Source: CAZSBB01 sp964605235 (GTDB taxonomy: Bacteria; Planctomycetota; Phycisphaerae; Phycisphaerales; Phycisphaeraceae). From it: a stretch of DNA of 64,000 bases. The notes below the pieces were generated by a model. The model was not told the origin of the DNA and did not search any database. It worked only from the letters and a program-made list of their open reading frames with translations. A program made the translations under genes and the position numbers. This document shows, one piece after another, positions 1 to 8,105 of the stretch (the first letter of the stretch is position 1; the number at the start of each line of letters is the position of its first letter). The stretch spans positions 49,295-113,294 of the forward strand of contig CAZSBB010000019.1 in NCBI GenBank assembly GCA_964605235.1. The letters are read 5' to 3'.

Positions 1-1
1 A

Positions 2-1045
2 CCGTTTGCCGCCTTGGCGCAGCAGGTGGGAATCCGTGAAGCCGACTGCCTGGCGCGACTCCGTCGGCTCAAGAATGAGCAGCGCGTCATCCGCCAGATC
101 AGCGCGATTTTCGACACCCATGCCCTGGGCTATCGCTCCAGCCTGGTGGCGTGTCGGATTCCCCCGGCTCATCTGGAAACCGCTGCCGGGATCATCGGGG
201 CGCATCCGGGAGTGTCGCACAACTACGAACGGCAGCACGCCTTCAACCTCTGGTACACCGTGGCGGTTCCCCCCGACAGCAAGCTGGGGTTGGAAGGCAC
301 GGTGCAGCGGCTGCATGAGCTCAGCGGCGCGGACAGCTCGCGCCTGCTGCCTACGCTCAAGCTGTTCAAGATCGGCGTGCGGCTGAATGTGGCGGACGAC
401 GACGCCCTGGGCAAGGACGACACTCCCGCCGGCTTCACCGAGAGCGATCGCGCCATCGCCAGCCAGTACACGCTTGACGACGCCGACCGCCGCATGGTCG
501 CCGTGCTGCAACAGGACCTGCCGCTGGTGGAGCAACCCTACGCCGACTGGGCGCAGCAGGCGGGCGTGAGCGTCACTGAGCTATTGACCGCGGCGGAGCG
601 CTTCCTCGCCCGCAAGCAGATGCGCCGCTTCAGCGCGGTGCTGCGCCATCGCTCGGCGGGCATGAACGCCAACGTCATGGGCGTCTGGGCAATCGATCCC
701 GACGACGCGGTGCGCGTGGGCGAAGCGCTGGCGCAATTCCGCTGCGTGAGTCACTGCTACCTGCGCCCGACCTACAGCGATTGGCCGTTCAACATTTTCA
801 CGATGATCCACGCCCGCACGCGCGACGAAGCCGACCGTCTGCTGGCGGAACTCGCCGCCGCGGCCCGTCCACGGCAGCAGGCGGCGCTGTGGAGCCTGCG
901 CGAGTTCAAGAAGGTGCGCGTCCGCTACTTCACCAATGAAACCGCCCAGTGGGAGCAACAGCATGCTCCGGCGGGTTGTGCCACAATGAAGCCCGCGACC
1001 GAGCTTACGGCCGGCACGCGTTCTGACCCGGAGTCCCAGTCATGA
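2..1045 (+). CDS. ahbAB: Siroheme decarboxylase, fused AhbA-AhbB type (5' end outside window)
   Basis: Two tandem Lrp/AsnC-like modules in one chain: a winged-helix and ligand-binding half up to about residue 150, then a second half to about residue 325. Both halves carry the VSHxYxR segment and a following Trp-Asn/Phe-Asn stretch typical of siroheme decarboxylase subunits, so I call the AhbA and AhbB halves a fusion. The enzyme converts siroheme to 12,18-didecarboxysiroheme in the alternative haem b or haem d1 route. The frame is open to the window edge and begins inside the conserved PFAALA helix, so the true start lies upstream. The stop overlaps the next start by 4 nt (ATGA), implying translational coupling to the radical-SAM gene. 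A plain Lrp-type regulator is less likely given that neighbour. Confidence 0.85.
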   Translation, partial: PFAALAQQVGIREADCLARLRRLKNEQRVIRQISAIFDTHALGYRSSLVACRIPPAHLETAAGIIGAHPGVSHNYERQHAFNLWYTVAVPPDSKLGLEGTVQRLHELSGADSSRLLPTLKLFKIGVRLNVADDDALGKDDTPAGFTESDRAIASQYTLDDADRRMVAVLQQDLPLVEQPYADWAQQAGVSVTELLTAAERFLARKQMRRFSAVLRHRSAGMNANVMGVWAIDPDDAVRVGEALAQFRCVSHCYLRPTYSDWPFNIFTMIHARTRDEADRLLAELAAAARPRQQAALWSLREFKKVRVRYFTNETAQWEQQHAPAGCATMKPATELTAGTRSDPESQS

Positions 1046-2319
1046 TTGACATCAGCGTTCTCTACAGCGGGCTGGAAACCCCCAGCACCCCCCACCGCTA
1101 CGGCCGGGCGATCACGCAGATCGATCCCCCGCCCTACCAGCGCATGAAGGTCGCCAGGAGCGCCCAGTCCCGCCGGCCGATCGTCGTGTGGAACATCACC
1201 CGCACCTGCAACCTCAAGTGCGCCCACTGCTACACCGACTCCGAAGCCAAAAAATACAGCGGCGAGCTGACCACCGATGAAGCCAAGACCGTGCTCGACG
1301 ATCTGGCCCAGTTCCATGTGCCAGCGGTGCTGTTCTCCGGCGGCGAGCCGCTGACGCGCCCCGATGTGTTCGAACTCGCAGGCTATGCGCGGAGCAAGGG
1401 CCTGCATGTCGTGCTGTCCACCAACGGCACGCTCATCGACCGCGAAACCGCCCAGCGGCTCAAGGACCTGGAATTTGCTTACGTGGGCATCAGCCTCGAC
1501 AGCGCCATCCCTGCCATCCACGATCAGTTCCGCGGCATGCCCGGCGCGTTCGAGCGCACCATGCGCGGCTTCCGCCATTGCGTCGACGTGGGTCAGAAGG
1601 TCGGCCTGCGGCTCACCCTCACGCGGCAAACCTTCGTTGACCTCGACAAAATCTTCGACTTCATCGAACGCGAAGGCATCAACCGCGCCTGCTTCTATCA
1701 CCTCTGCCCCGCCGGGCGCGGCAAGAGCGTGATGGACCTCACCACCGCCGAGTCGCGCCAAGCGGTCGACATCATCATCAACCGCACGGGCGACCTGATT
1801 AAACGCGGCAAGAACATTGAAATCCTCACCGTCGACAACCATGCCGACGGCCCGTACCTGTACCTGAAAATGCTGGCGGAAAACCACCCCCGCGCCCAGC
1901 AGGTGCTCGAAATGCTCGCGTGGAACGGCGGCGGGCGCTACTCCAGCGGCGTGGGCATCTCCAACATCGACTTCAACGGCCACGTCCATGCCGACCAGTT
2001 CAGCATGTACCGCAGCTTCGGCAACGTGCGCGAACGCAAATTCAGCGACATCTGGCAGGACACCAGCATTCCCATCCTCGGCGGGCTCAAGGATCGGCTG
2101 CCGCTGCTGCAGGGGCGGTGTGCGACCTGTCGGTTCAAGCCGGTCTGCGGCGGCTCGCTGCGCGCCCGCGCGGAAATCTCCACCGGCGAACCCTGGGCGG
2201 CCGACCCGGGCTGCTATCTGACCGACGAGGAAATCGCCGGCGAACTGCACCTGCCGCAGCTGGCGCAACCTGCCCCCGGCCCGGACGCCAGCGCGACGGT
2301 GGCGTTGGCGCGCGAGTGA
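1042..2319 (+). CDS. ahbC: Radical SAM 12,18-didecarboxysiroheme deacetylase (AhbC-type)
   Basis: 425 residues. The radical-SAM CX3CX2C motif is C56, C60, C63, followed by GGEP (SAM binding) and a TNG segment. A SPASM/twitch-like cysteine set lies at C360, C363, C369 and C391, which would bind an auxiliary [4Fe-4S] cluster. The N-terminus (MIDISVLYSG, then RYGR) resembles my recollection of AhbC rather than AhbD. AhbC removes the two acetate side chains of didecarboxysiroheme to give Fe-coproporphyrin. It is coupled by a 4-nt overlap to the decarboxylase upstream, which supports the pathway call. AhbD is not in the window. The alternative is AhbD or another SPASM enzyme such as a NirJ-like protein. 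Confidence 0.8.
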   Translation: MIDISVLYSGLETPSTPHRYGRAITQIDPPPYQRMKVARSAQSRRPIVVWNITRTCNLKCAHCYTDSEAKKYSGELTTDEAKTVLDDLAQFHVPAVLFSGGEPLTRPDVFELAGYARSKGLHVVLSTNGTLIDRETAQRLKDLEFAYVGISLDSAIPAIHDQFRGMPGAFERTMRGFRHCVDVGQKVGLRLTLTRQTFVDLDKIFDFIEREGINRACFYHLCPAGRGKSVMDLTTAESRQAVDIIINRTGDLIKRGKNIEILTVDNHADGPYLYLKMLAENHPRAQQVLEMLAWNGGGRYSSGVGISNIDFNGHVHADQFSMYRSFGNVRERKFSDIWQDTSIPILGGLKDRLPLLQGRCATCRFKPVCGGSLRARAEISTGEPWAADPGCYLTDEEIAGELHLPQLAQPAPGPDASATVALARE

Positions 2320-2362
2320 GTCAGCCAGTTCGTGACACCCGACAGACGTACCTGACCACATC

Positions 2363-2451
2363 ACGAGCCGCGCGCGTCAGCAAGCGGTTGCTGGTTTGGC
2401 GTCAGGCGCCTGCGGCTGCGCCGCAACCCCTTGCTCACGCGCGGGGCTCGT
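2363..2451. repeat. Short ACGAGCC palindromic element, copy 1
   Basis: An 89-bp intergenic element starts with ACGAGCCGCGCGCGTCAGCA and ends with the near-complement (TTGCTCACGCGCGGGGCTCGT), with GCGGTTG and GCAACC forming an inner arm. The same arms occur at 21688-21777 and 62851-62944. No coding capacity. It lies between ahbC and a gene on the opposite strand and could form a stem-loop in either transcript. Confidence 0.8.
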
Positions 2452-2488
2452 CAGCATGGGTGCTGCGTTGATCCGCAGTCAGATCGAT

Positions 2489-3658
2489 TTACCCGGAAAG
2501 TGCGCTCACCAGCCGTTCGATGTCCTCGGCATCATTCCAGATGTACGGGCTGACGCGCATCAGCCACTGCCCATCGGGACGCTGGTAAATCGGCACCGTC
2601 AGCTTGTGACGCTGATACATCTCCTCGCGCGCCTGCCCGTGGCGCCAGCCAGCCGGCGGGGTCACCGCCAGCAGACCCGCGTGCAGTGAGGCCATCGGCG
2701 AAAGGCACGGCAAACCCAGGTCGTCCAACAGCCGCTGCCGCAGCAACGCCAGCAGTCCGTTGGCGTAAGTGCTGATCGCAGCCTCGCCCAGCGCGTGGCG
2801 GTAATCCAGCGTGGCGGTCAGTGCGAGGAACGGCGACACATCGCGCAGGCCCTGCAAACTGAAGGCGTGCACAAATCGGCCACATGCCGGGTCCATCGGT
2901 TCATGAAATTGCGCGCCATCCTGCCACGTTCCGCCGAAGCCCACCACCAGCGGCTCAAGCTGTGGTTGCAGATCGGGGCGAACATGCAGAAACGCGGTGC
3001 CCTTGGGGCCCATGAACCATTTGTGCAGATTGCCGCCGTAGAAGTCGACATCCAGCTCGGCCAGTGACAAGGGCAGCAGGCCGGGCGCGTGGGCGCCGTC
3101 GACGATCAGCCGAATGTCGCGCTGGCGCAGGGCGGCGTTGATGGCGCCCACCGGCAGCACCAGGCCGGTGACGCAACTGACGTGACTGAGCAGGATGCCG
3201 CGCGTGGCGGGGGTGACCGCGGCAAGCACCGCGTCAACCAATTCGCTTGCACTGCGCGGCTGCGGCGGCAGATCGAAGCAGCGCACGGACAACCCGCGCC
3301 GCCGGCCCACTTCACGCAGCGCCCGGATGATCGCGGGATATTCGTGGTTGCTGTACAGCAGTTCGCCATCGGAGGGCCAGGCGTAACCCAGCAGCGCCTG
3401 ATTGAGCGCCTGCGTGATGTTCAGATGCAGCACCAGGTCCTGCGGCCGGGCGCCCAGGTAAGCCGCAATAGCGCCCTGCGCCCGCCACAAGGGCGCGCCC
3501 TTGCGCCCGGCGGCGTCACGCGTGGGGTTGGCTTCGGCGCTGCGCTGCCACTGCACCAGGGCGTCAAACACCGGGCGCGGCAAAGCGCTGAACGTGCCCG
3601 CGTTCAGGTAGGTTTCATCCTCGGCCAGCAGAAAATCATGGCGGCGACAAGTCAGCAT
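2489..3658 (-). CDS. Class V PLP-dependent aminotransferase (isopenicillin-N-epimerase/cysteine-desulfurase-like)
   Basis: 389 residues, fold type I PLP enzyme. The Schiff-base lysine is K213 in GGNLHKWFMGPKG, and the cofactor-binding Asp lies in VDGAHAPG upstream. An N-terminal LNAGTFSALP and a SNHEYP segment match the isopenicillin-N-epimerase-like subgroup of class V. The window shows no cysteine-bearing loop that would make it a clear desulfurase, so the substrate is open. It faces the NagB-like gene across a 78-bp divergent gap. It ends close to a palindromic repeat that may act as its 3' structure. No operon partner. Confidence 0.8.
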   Translation of the reverse strand: MLTCRRHDFLLAEDETYLNAGTFSALPRPVFDALVQWQRSAEANPTRDAAGRKGAPLWRAQGAIAAYLGARPQDLVLHLNITQALNQALLGYAWPSDGELLYSNHEYPAIIRALREVGRRRGLSVRCFDLPPQPRSASELVDAVLAAVTPATRGILLSHVSCVTGLVLPVGAINAALRQRDIRLIVDGAHAPGLLPLSLAELDVDFYGGNLHKWFMGPKGTAFLHVRPDLQPQLEPLVVGFGGTWQDGAQFHEPMDPACGRFVHAFSLQGLRDVSPFLALTATLDYRHALGEAAISTYANGLLALLRQRLLDDLGLPCLSPMASLHAGLLAVTPPAGWRHGQAREEMYQRHKLTVPIYQRPDGQWLMRVSPYIWNDAEDIERLVSALSG

Positions 3659-3736
3659 TCCGTCACTTTACCTGCGCGCCGCGCGGCCGGGAAAGCGCAG
3701 CGCCGGTGCGGCGTGTTCTGCTATCGTGATGACATC

Positions 3737-4531
3737 ATGCCCAGCATTACCCGACACACGCACGAACGGCTGCAGGTGGTCATCGGCGTCACGGCTCAGG
3801 ATGCCGGGGCGCAGGCGGCGGCGGATTTCGCCCAGCAGGTGCGCACGGTGCTCGCCGGCGCGGAGCGCTGCGTGGTGTACCTGGCGGGCGCGCTCTCGCA
3901 GCAGGCGTTTCATCAGGCGCTGGCGCGCCGCAAGGACCTCGACTGGCATCGCGTGATCATCTTCGCAGTCGATGAGTTTTACGCACCGGGCATGGACCTG
4001 AACCTGGCGGTGGCGGCTCAGCCGGCGCGGGACCTGTTGCCGTTCATCAAACCGCTGGCGGCGCATCGGCTGGACCCGCATGCGCCGGATCCTCACGCCG
4101 AGGCGCAGCGTTATGCCGCGCTGGTGCGGACCCACCCGGCGGACATCGCGTGCCTGGGCATTGGTGAGTCAGGTCATCTGGCGTTCAACGAGCCCGGCTG
4201 CGATCTGGGCGACCTGGAGCCGGTGCGGGTGATCGACGTGTGCGCCTCATCCCGGCGCCAGCTCGAGACGGACCCGAATTTCGCGGCCCTGGGCAATATT
4301 CCCGACCAGGGCATCACCATGACCATCCCCACGCTCCTGCGGGCGAGATTTGTCCTGGTGAACGTACCCTACGCCAGCAAAGCGGCAATCATCCGGCAAT
4401 TTGTGGAAACGCCCCACCCCACGCCCAGCCTGCCCGCCAGTGCCCTGAAAACCCACGGCCAGGCGTGCCTGTACCTCGATCGGCAATCCGCGCAGCTCAC
4501 GCCCTGGGCTGCCGACGGCACCGCGGCGTGA
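3737..4531 (+). CDS. NagB/6-phosphogluconolactonase-family protein, glucosamine-6-phosphate deaminase-like
   Basis: 264 residues. The VDEFY segment places the catalytic Asp/Glu pair at D79-E80, and GIGESGHLAFNEPG carries the ring-opening His at H147 and Glu at E152. The position two before the His, Asp141 in E. coli NagB, is Ser (S145) here, so the chemistry may be altered. Classical members isomerise and deaminate glucosamine-6-phosphate to fructose-6-phosphate and ammonia. Start chosen at ATG 3737 because the conserved region begins soon after; a TATCGT hexamer sits 9 nt upstream and there is no clear Shine-Dalgarno. Cytoplasmic, monocistronic. Confidence 0.75.
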   Translation: MPSITRHTHERLQVVIGVTAQDAGAQAAADFAQQVRTVLAGAERCVVYLAGALSQQAFHQALARRKDLDWHRVIIFAVDEFYAPGMDLNLAVAAQPARDLLPFIKPLAAHRLDPHAPDPHAEAQRYAALVRTHPADIACLGIGESGHLAFNEPGCDLGDLEPVRVIDVCASSRRQLETDPNFAALGNIPDQGITMTIPTLLRARFVLVNVPYASKAAIIRQFVETPHPTPSLPASALKTHGQACLYLDRQSAQLTPWAADGTAA

Positions 4532-4647
4532 ACGATTTGCCGAATCGGTACAACAGAGCAATTCCGGTTTTGCACTAGCGGGTTATGTCCGGATAAATCG
4601 ATGATTTACGACAATCCGCATTTTCACAAAATCGCGTCGCACGATAG

Positions 4648-4675
4648 TTGACTTGGCTCCGTTGCACGCTATCTT
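4648..4675 (+). promoter_or_regulatory. Sigma-70-like promoter of a short transcription unit
   Basis: TTGACT at 4648-4653, a 16-nt spacer and TATCTT at 4670-4675. The predicted start near 4682 falls at the foot of a hairpin. The surrounding bases are distinctly A+T-richer than the flanking genes. Confidence 0.55.
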
Positions 4676-4681
4676 TTAAGC

Positions 4682-4763
4682 AGAGTCAGTGATGACTCGC
4701 TTACAACTTTGCCCCCGGAAGGGCTCGGTTCCACGTAATTGTGGACCGGGCCTTTTTTCTTTT
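4682..4763 (+). ncRNA. Candidate small RNA or terminated leader, about 80 nt
   Basis: Starting at the predicted transcription start, the DNA encodes a perfect 6-bp hairpin (GAGTCA-GTGA-TGACTC, 4683-4698). A mostly unpaired linker of about 23 nt follows, and then the intrinsic terminator. No reading frame with an initiation signal fits. The layout promoter, hairpin, linker, terminator is that of a small RNA. It could instead be an attenuator leader of the gene at 5043, about 280 nt further on. Not matched to any known family by eye. Confidence 0.45.
4722..4763 (+). terminator. Intrinsic terminator of the short transcript
   Basis: GGCTCGGTTCCAC (4722-4734) pairs with GTGGACCGGGCC (4741-4752) through 12 base pairs, one of them a G-T wobble, with one bulged T and a 6-nt loop. 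TTTTTTCTTTT follows. This is one of the strongest intrinsic terminators in the window. Confidence 0.8.
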
Positions 4764-4818
4764 CCGAATTTCTTTCTGAATCCCGCGGCGACGCGCTGCG
4801 CCATGCTGTCGCCCAGCA

Positions 4819-4856
4819 CCCGACGACTCGCGTCGTCGGCTCGGAGAGTCGTCGGG
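4819..4856. repeat. Small palindrome CCCGACGACT...AGTCGTCGGG in an otherwise empty stretch
   Basis: A perfect 10-bp inverted repeat with an 18-nt centre. The arm plus centre resembles DNA at about 50530-50562 (CACCCG, CGACT, GCGTCG, CGGCTCGGAG in the same order), so this may be a decayed dispersed repeat. The rest of 4764-5042 holds no convincing gene. Confidence 0.4.
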
Positions 4857-5042
4857 ATCACCGGCCAGCACTGCATCCTCCGAGCCCCCGATGCCAGTCG
4901 GGGGATGACGCAGCGCCGCACCAGCTCCCCTGACGTCGTCATGCCAAATCCGCCGCCAGCGCGCTCAATCCGCAAGTTTTCATCAGCGTGCAGGTTCCTT
5001 TTGCCGACATTTAGGAGTAAAATGTCCACAAAGGAGCTTGTC

Positions 5043-5411
5043 ATGCAGAGCCTGCCGGAAATGGATGTGATCAAGCGTGCGTTGCGCAGCCAGATTTGCC
5101 CGCAATGCCACGCCCGTCCCGCGGGCAGCGAACGGCTTTCGCCGGATCAGCCGCGCAGTTGCGAGCCGGGCTGTTCGATTTTCCTGCACCTGCCGCGGGT
5201 GCGTGACATTGTGATGACGGTGCACGATCCGTCGCTCGGGCCGTATGAGCATGCGCTGGTGGAGAACGTCTGCGAGAAGTCGTGCGATGTCAGCGCCACG
5301 GCCGGCGATTTCTGCGCCGAGCGCAGCGTGCGGCGTTGCCCGCTGGCGACCTATGCCGGGCAGGTGGTGGAGGTGATCGAGCGCGTGCATGGCCGCAAGC
5401 ACGCCGGCTGA
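5043..5411 (+). CDS. Small eight-cysteine protein of unknown function
   Basis: 122 residues and not a family I can name. Eight cysteines fall in pairs: C19/C22 (CPQC), C40/C44, C77/C81 and C91/C99. This could supply two four-cysteine sites for zinc or iron-sulfur clusters. There is no signal peptide or membrane helix, so it is probably cytoplasmic. ATG 5043 is chosen because AAGGAG lies 6 nt upstream; an in-frame ATG at 5022 also has an AGGAG, but only 4 nt away. An intrinsic terminator follows directly, so it is probably a single-gene unit. A ferredoxin-like or redox-sensing role is only a guess. Confidence 0.7.
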   Translation: MQSLPEMDVIKRALRSQICPQCHARPAGSERLSPDQPRSCEPGCSIFLHLPRVRDIVMTVHDPSLGPYEHALVENVCEKSCDVSATAGDFCAERSVRRCPLATYAGQVVEVIERVHGRKHAG

Positions 5412-5454
5412 GGCGCGCCCGCGCGTTGGTATTTTTTCACGTCTGATTCCCTTG

Positions 5455-5483
5455 AGCCGCGTTGCGACAGCGCGGCTTTTTTT
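5455..5483 (+). terminator. Intrinsic terminator after the eight-cysteine gene
   Basis: AGCCGCG pairs perfectly with CGCGGCT across a 9-nt loop, followed by a run of seven T. Confidence 0.8.
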
Positions 5484-5617
5484 GTCGGCGTCGCCCGCCC
5501 ATTGGCTAACCGCATTCCATCCCTCGGCTTTTTCCATTTCACAAATCGAAACTCCCCCGCACTTGCGGGCGTGCGTGGGCGCGACTGCCGATAAAATCAA
5601 AGTCCATTTCCGAAATC

Positions 5618-5637
5618 CCAGCCGATCGAGAGGCTGG
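5618..5637 (+). promoter_or_regulatory. Leader hairpin just upstream of the glutamate dehydrogenase start
   Basis: CCAGCC (5618-5623) and GGCTGG (5632-5637) can pair across an 8-nt loop, ending 4 nt before the ATG. A TAAAAT hexamer lies about 45 nt upstream. The hairpin occupies the place where a ribosome-binding site would be, and no Shine-Dalgarno is evident. Translational control is possible but unproven. Confidence 0.3.
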
Positions 5638-5641
5638 CTGT

Positions 5642-7033
5642 ATGAATCGTTCCGCGTCCAAACCGTCCCCCCGTAAAACCTCCAACCGCAAAACCAAGTC
5701 CACCTCGCCCCCGGCGCCCACGGCGGGCATCGCCAACGGCGACGTCGGCGGTGGCCTCTTCTCCGACGCCATCAAACGCCTCGATCAGGCGGCGGGCATC
5801 GCGCAGCTCGACCCCGAAGTCGTCGAACGCCTGCGCCATCCCAAAGCCATCCTGCAAGTCTCCATCCCCGTGCGCATGGACGACGGCTCGCTGCGCGTCT
5901 TCACCGGCTACCGCGTGCGCCACGACGACACCCGCGGCCCCACCAAGGGCGGCATCCGCTATCACCCGCAGGTCTCCCTCGATGAAGTCATGGCTCTCGC
6001 CTTCTGGATGACCTGCAAGTGCGCCGTGGTCAACATCCCCTACGGCGGCGCCAAGGGCGGCATCATCGTCAATCCCAAAGAACTCTCCCACCTGGAACTC
6101 GAGCGCCTGTCGCGCGGCTTCATCCAGCAAATGGCGGATTTCATCGGCCCGGACACCGACATCCCCGCCCCCGATGTCTACACCAACGCCCGCATCATGG
6201 GCTGGATGATGAACGAGTACTCCACCATCCGCCGCCGCCACGAACCGGCGGTCATCACCGGCAAGCCCATTCCCCTGGGCGGCAGTCAGGGCCGCGATGA
6301 CGCCACCGGGCGCGGCGCGTACTACTGCCTCAAGGAACTCGAACGCCATCGCCGCTGGAAACCCAACGACATCACCGTCGCCGTGCAGGGCTTCGGCAAC
6401 GCCGGCCAATCCGTCGCCCGCCTGCTCCATGCCGACGGGTACAAGGTCGTCGCCGTCAGCGATTCGCGCGGCGGCATCCACAGCCCGCAGGGCTTCGACA
6501 TTCCCTCGCTCATCCGTTTCAAAAATGAAAACCGTCAGCTCAAGGCGGTCTACTGCAATGGCGCCCTGTGCGAAGCCGTCGAAGCGCAGCAGATCACCAA
6601 CGAGGAATTGCTGGAACTGAAAGTCGATGTGCTCATCCCGGCGGCGCTGGAAAATCAGATCATCGCCAGCAATGTCAAACGCATCCAGGCCCCGGTCATC
6701 GTGGAAGTCGCCAACGGCCCGACCAGCAGCGATGCCGACGCGTATCTCGCCAGCGCCAATAAGCTGGTGATCCCCGACATCCTCGCCAACGCCGGCGGCG
6801 TCACCGTCAGCTATTTCGAATGGGTGCAGAACCGTCAGGGCAACTACTGGACCGAGGAGGAAGTCAACGAACGCCTCCAGCGCATCATGGCCCGCGAGTT
6901 CAACACCATCTACGACCTGGCCCTGGAGCGCCAGATCGACATGCGCACCGCAGCTTATGCCCAGGCGCTGCGCCGCATCGGCGAAGCCGTCGAAGTCGGC
7001 GGCACCCAACGCTACTTCCGCAGCACGGAGTGA
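5642..7033 (+). CDS. gdhA: Glutamate dehydrogenase (Glu/Leu/Phe/Val dehydrogenase family)
   Basis: 463 residues. The first 30 or so are a Ser/Lys/Pro-rich basic extension absent from textbook GDHs. The catalytic lysines K102 (TKGGIRY), K126 (CKCAVVN) and K138 (GGAKGGI), with D178, keep the spacing of clostridial GDH (K89, K113, K125, D165). A Rossmann domain follows with GFGNAGQSVA at about residue 250. It catalyses reversible oxidative deamination of glutamate to 2-oxoglutarate and ammonia. The coenzyme cannot be settled by eye. Single gene; its 3' side is a long palindromic repeat rather than a clean terminator. Confidence 0.93.
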   Translation: MNRSASKPSPRKTSNRKTKSTSPPAPTAGIANGDVGGGLFSDAIKRLDQAAGIAQLDPEVVERLRHPKAILQVSIPVRMDDGSLRVFTGYRVRHDDTRGPTKGGIRYHPQVSLDEVMALAFWMTCKCAVVNIPYGGAKGGIIVNPKELSHLELERLSRGFIQQMADFIGPDTDIPAPDVYTNARIMGWMMNEYSTIRRRHEPAVITGKPIPLGGSQGRDDATGRGAYYCLKELERHRRWKPNDITVAVQGFGNAGQSVARLLHADGYKVVAVSDSRGGIHSPQGFDIPSLIRFKNENRQLKAVYCNGALCEAVEAQQITNEELLELKVDVLIPAALENQIIASNVKRIQAPVIVEVANGPTSSDADAYLASANKLVIPDILANAGGVTVSYFEWVQNRQGNYWTEEEVNERLQRIMAREFNTIYDLALERQIDMRTAAYAQALRRIGEAVEVGGTQRYFRSTE

Positions 7034-7036
7034 AGC

Positions 7037-7235
7037 TTTTTTTGCCACGGATGAACACGGATAAACACGGATGAAGAGATAAGGCAGAGGAAGAACCCAG
7101 CAGAATAAGCTTCATTCAAACATTGAAGCCGCGGATGAGCGCAGCGAATCCGGGGGTCCAGCGAGAACTACACTCCCCCGCGCTCATCCGCGGCTTTTCT
7201 CTCTCTGCATATCCGTGTTCATCCGTGGCAAAAAC
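7037..7235. repeat. Long nested palindromic element (CACGGATGAACACGG type)
   Basis: The outer arms are TTTTTGCCACGGATGAACACGG and its near-exact complement about 200 bp later. Inside, AAGCCGCGGATGAGCGC (7126-7142) pairs with GCGCTCATCCGCGGCTT (7180-7196). Poly-T and poly-A flank the ends, so the structure could terminate transcription from both sides between two convergent genes. No coding capacity. Confidence 0.8.
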
Positions 7236-7241
7236 TGCTGC

Positions 7242-8033
7242 TCACAGCCGCCGCAGATGAAACCCGCCATCGACATCCAGCACCTGCCCGGTGGAGTACG
7301 GCAGCAGGCCCTGCGCGATCGCCACCACGGCTTTGGCGATGTCCTCGGGCTGACCCCAGCGCGGGATGGGCAGCAGGTCTTCCTCGAAAATCAGTTTGTC
7401 GTACTTCGCTTTCACCGGGCCGGTCATGTCGGTTTCAATGACGCCGGGTCGGATTTCGTAGACGTTGATGCCTTCCTTCGCCAGCCGGGCCGCGAACAGT
7501 TGCGTCAGCATGGCGATGCCGGCTTTGGACAGGCAGTACTCGCCGCGGTTGATGCTGGCGGTGTAGGCGCTGATGGAGCTGATGTTGATGATCGCCGGCC
7601 GGCAGGCGTCGTCGTAATCTCCGCGCCGGTCAATCATGTGCTGAGCGACCAGCTGCGTGAGGAAGAAGGGACCTTTGAGGTTGGTGTCCATCACGGTGTC
7701 GTAGCTTTCCTCGCCGGTCTCCAGCAGATCAGCGCGAACCTTGGGCGCCACGCCCGCGTTGTTCACCAGCAGGTCGATGCTGCCGAAGCGTTCTTCCGCT
7801 TCGCGCACCAGTCGCTGCCGATCGGCGGTGCTCCCGATGTCCGCCTGCACCGCCAGCGCCTGGCCCCCGCCGTCCTCCACCAGATTCACCGTGCGATTGG
7901 CGGCCTCGGCGTTGGCGGCATAGTTGATCACCACATTGCACCGTGCCGCCCCCAGCGCCGTCGCCACCGCTCTGCCAATGCCCCGGCTCGCCCCGGTCAC
8001 AATCGCTGTCCGTTTCATTCCGCCCTGCGTCAT
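7242..8033 (-). CDS. SDR-family 3-oxoacyl-ACP reductase-like oxidoreductase (FabG-like)
   Basis: 263 residues from the chosen start. Classical short-chain dehydrogenase motifs are TGASRGIG (residues 13-20) for NAD(P), NNAG, and the catalytic YxxxK at Y166/K170 in YCLSKAG. The C-terminal GQVLDVDGGF is usual. ATG at 8033 has GGAG 10 nt upstream; an alternative start at 8018 (MKRTA) is possible. The reaction is probably NAD(P)H-dependent reduction of a keto group. The substrate is unknown, because many FabG paralogues act on sugars rather than on fatty-acid intermediates. It lies immediately downstream of the giant PQQ/TPR gene on the same strand (72 bp) and may be co-transcribed. Confidence 0.85.
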   Translation of the reverse strand: MTQGGMKRTAIVTGASRGIGRAVATALGAARCNVVINYAANAEAANRTVNLVEDGGGQALAVQADIGSTADRQRLVREAEERFGSIDLLVNNAGVAPKVRADLLETGEESYDTVMDTNLKGPFFLTQLVAQHMIDRRGDYDDACRPAIINISSISAYTASINRGEYCLSKAGIAMLTQLFAARLAKEGINVYEIRPGVIETDMTGPVKAKYDKLIFEEDLLPIPRWGQPEDIAKAVVAIAQGLLPYSTGQVLDVDGGFHLRRL

Positions 8034-8105
8034 GGCTGTGCTTCTCCAGCGGGATTGCGCTTGTTCCGCAGCGCGCGGAGCGCCGCAGCGCTGCAACATA
8101 CCGCG

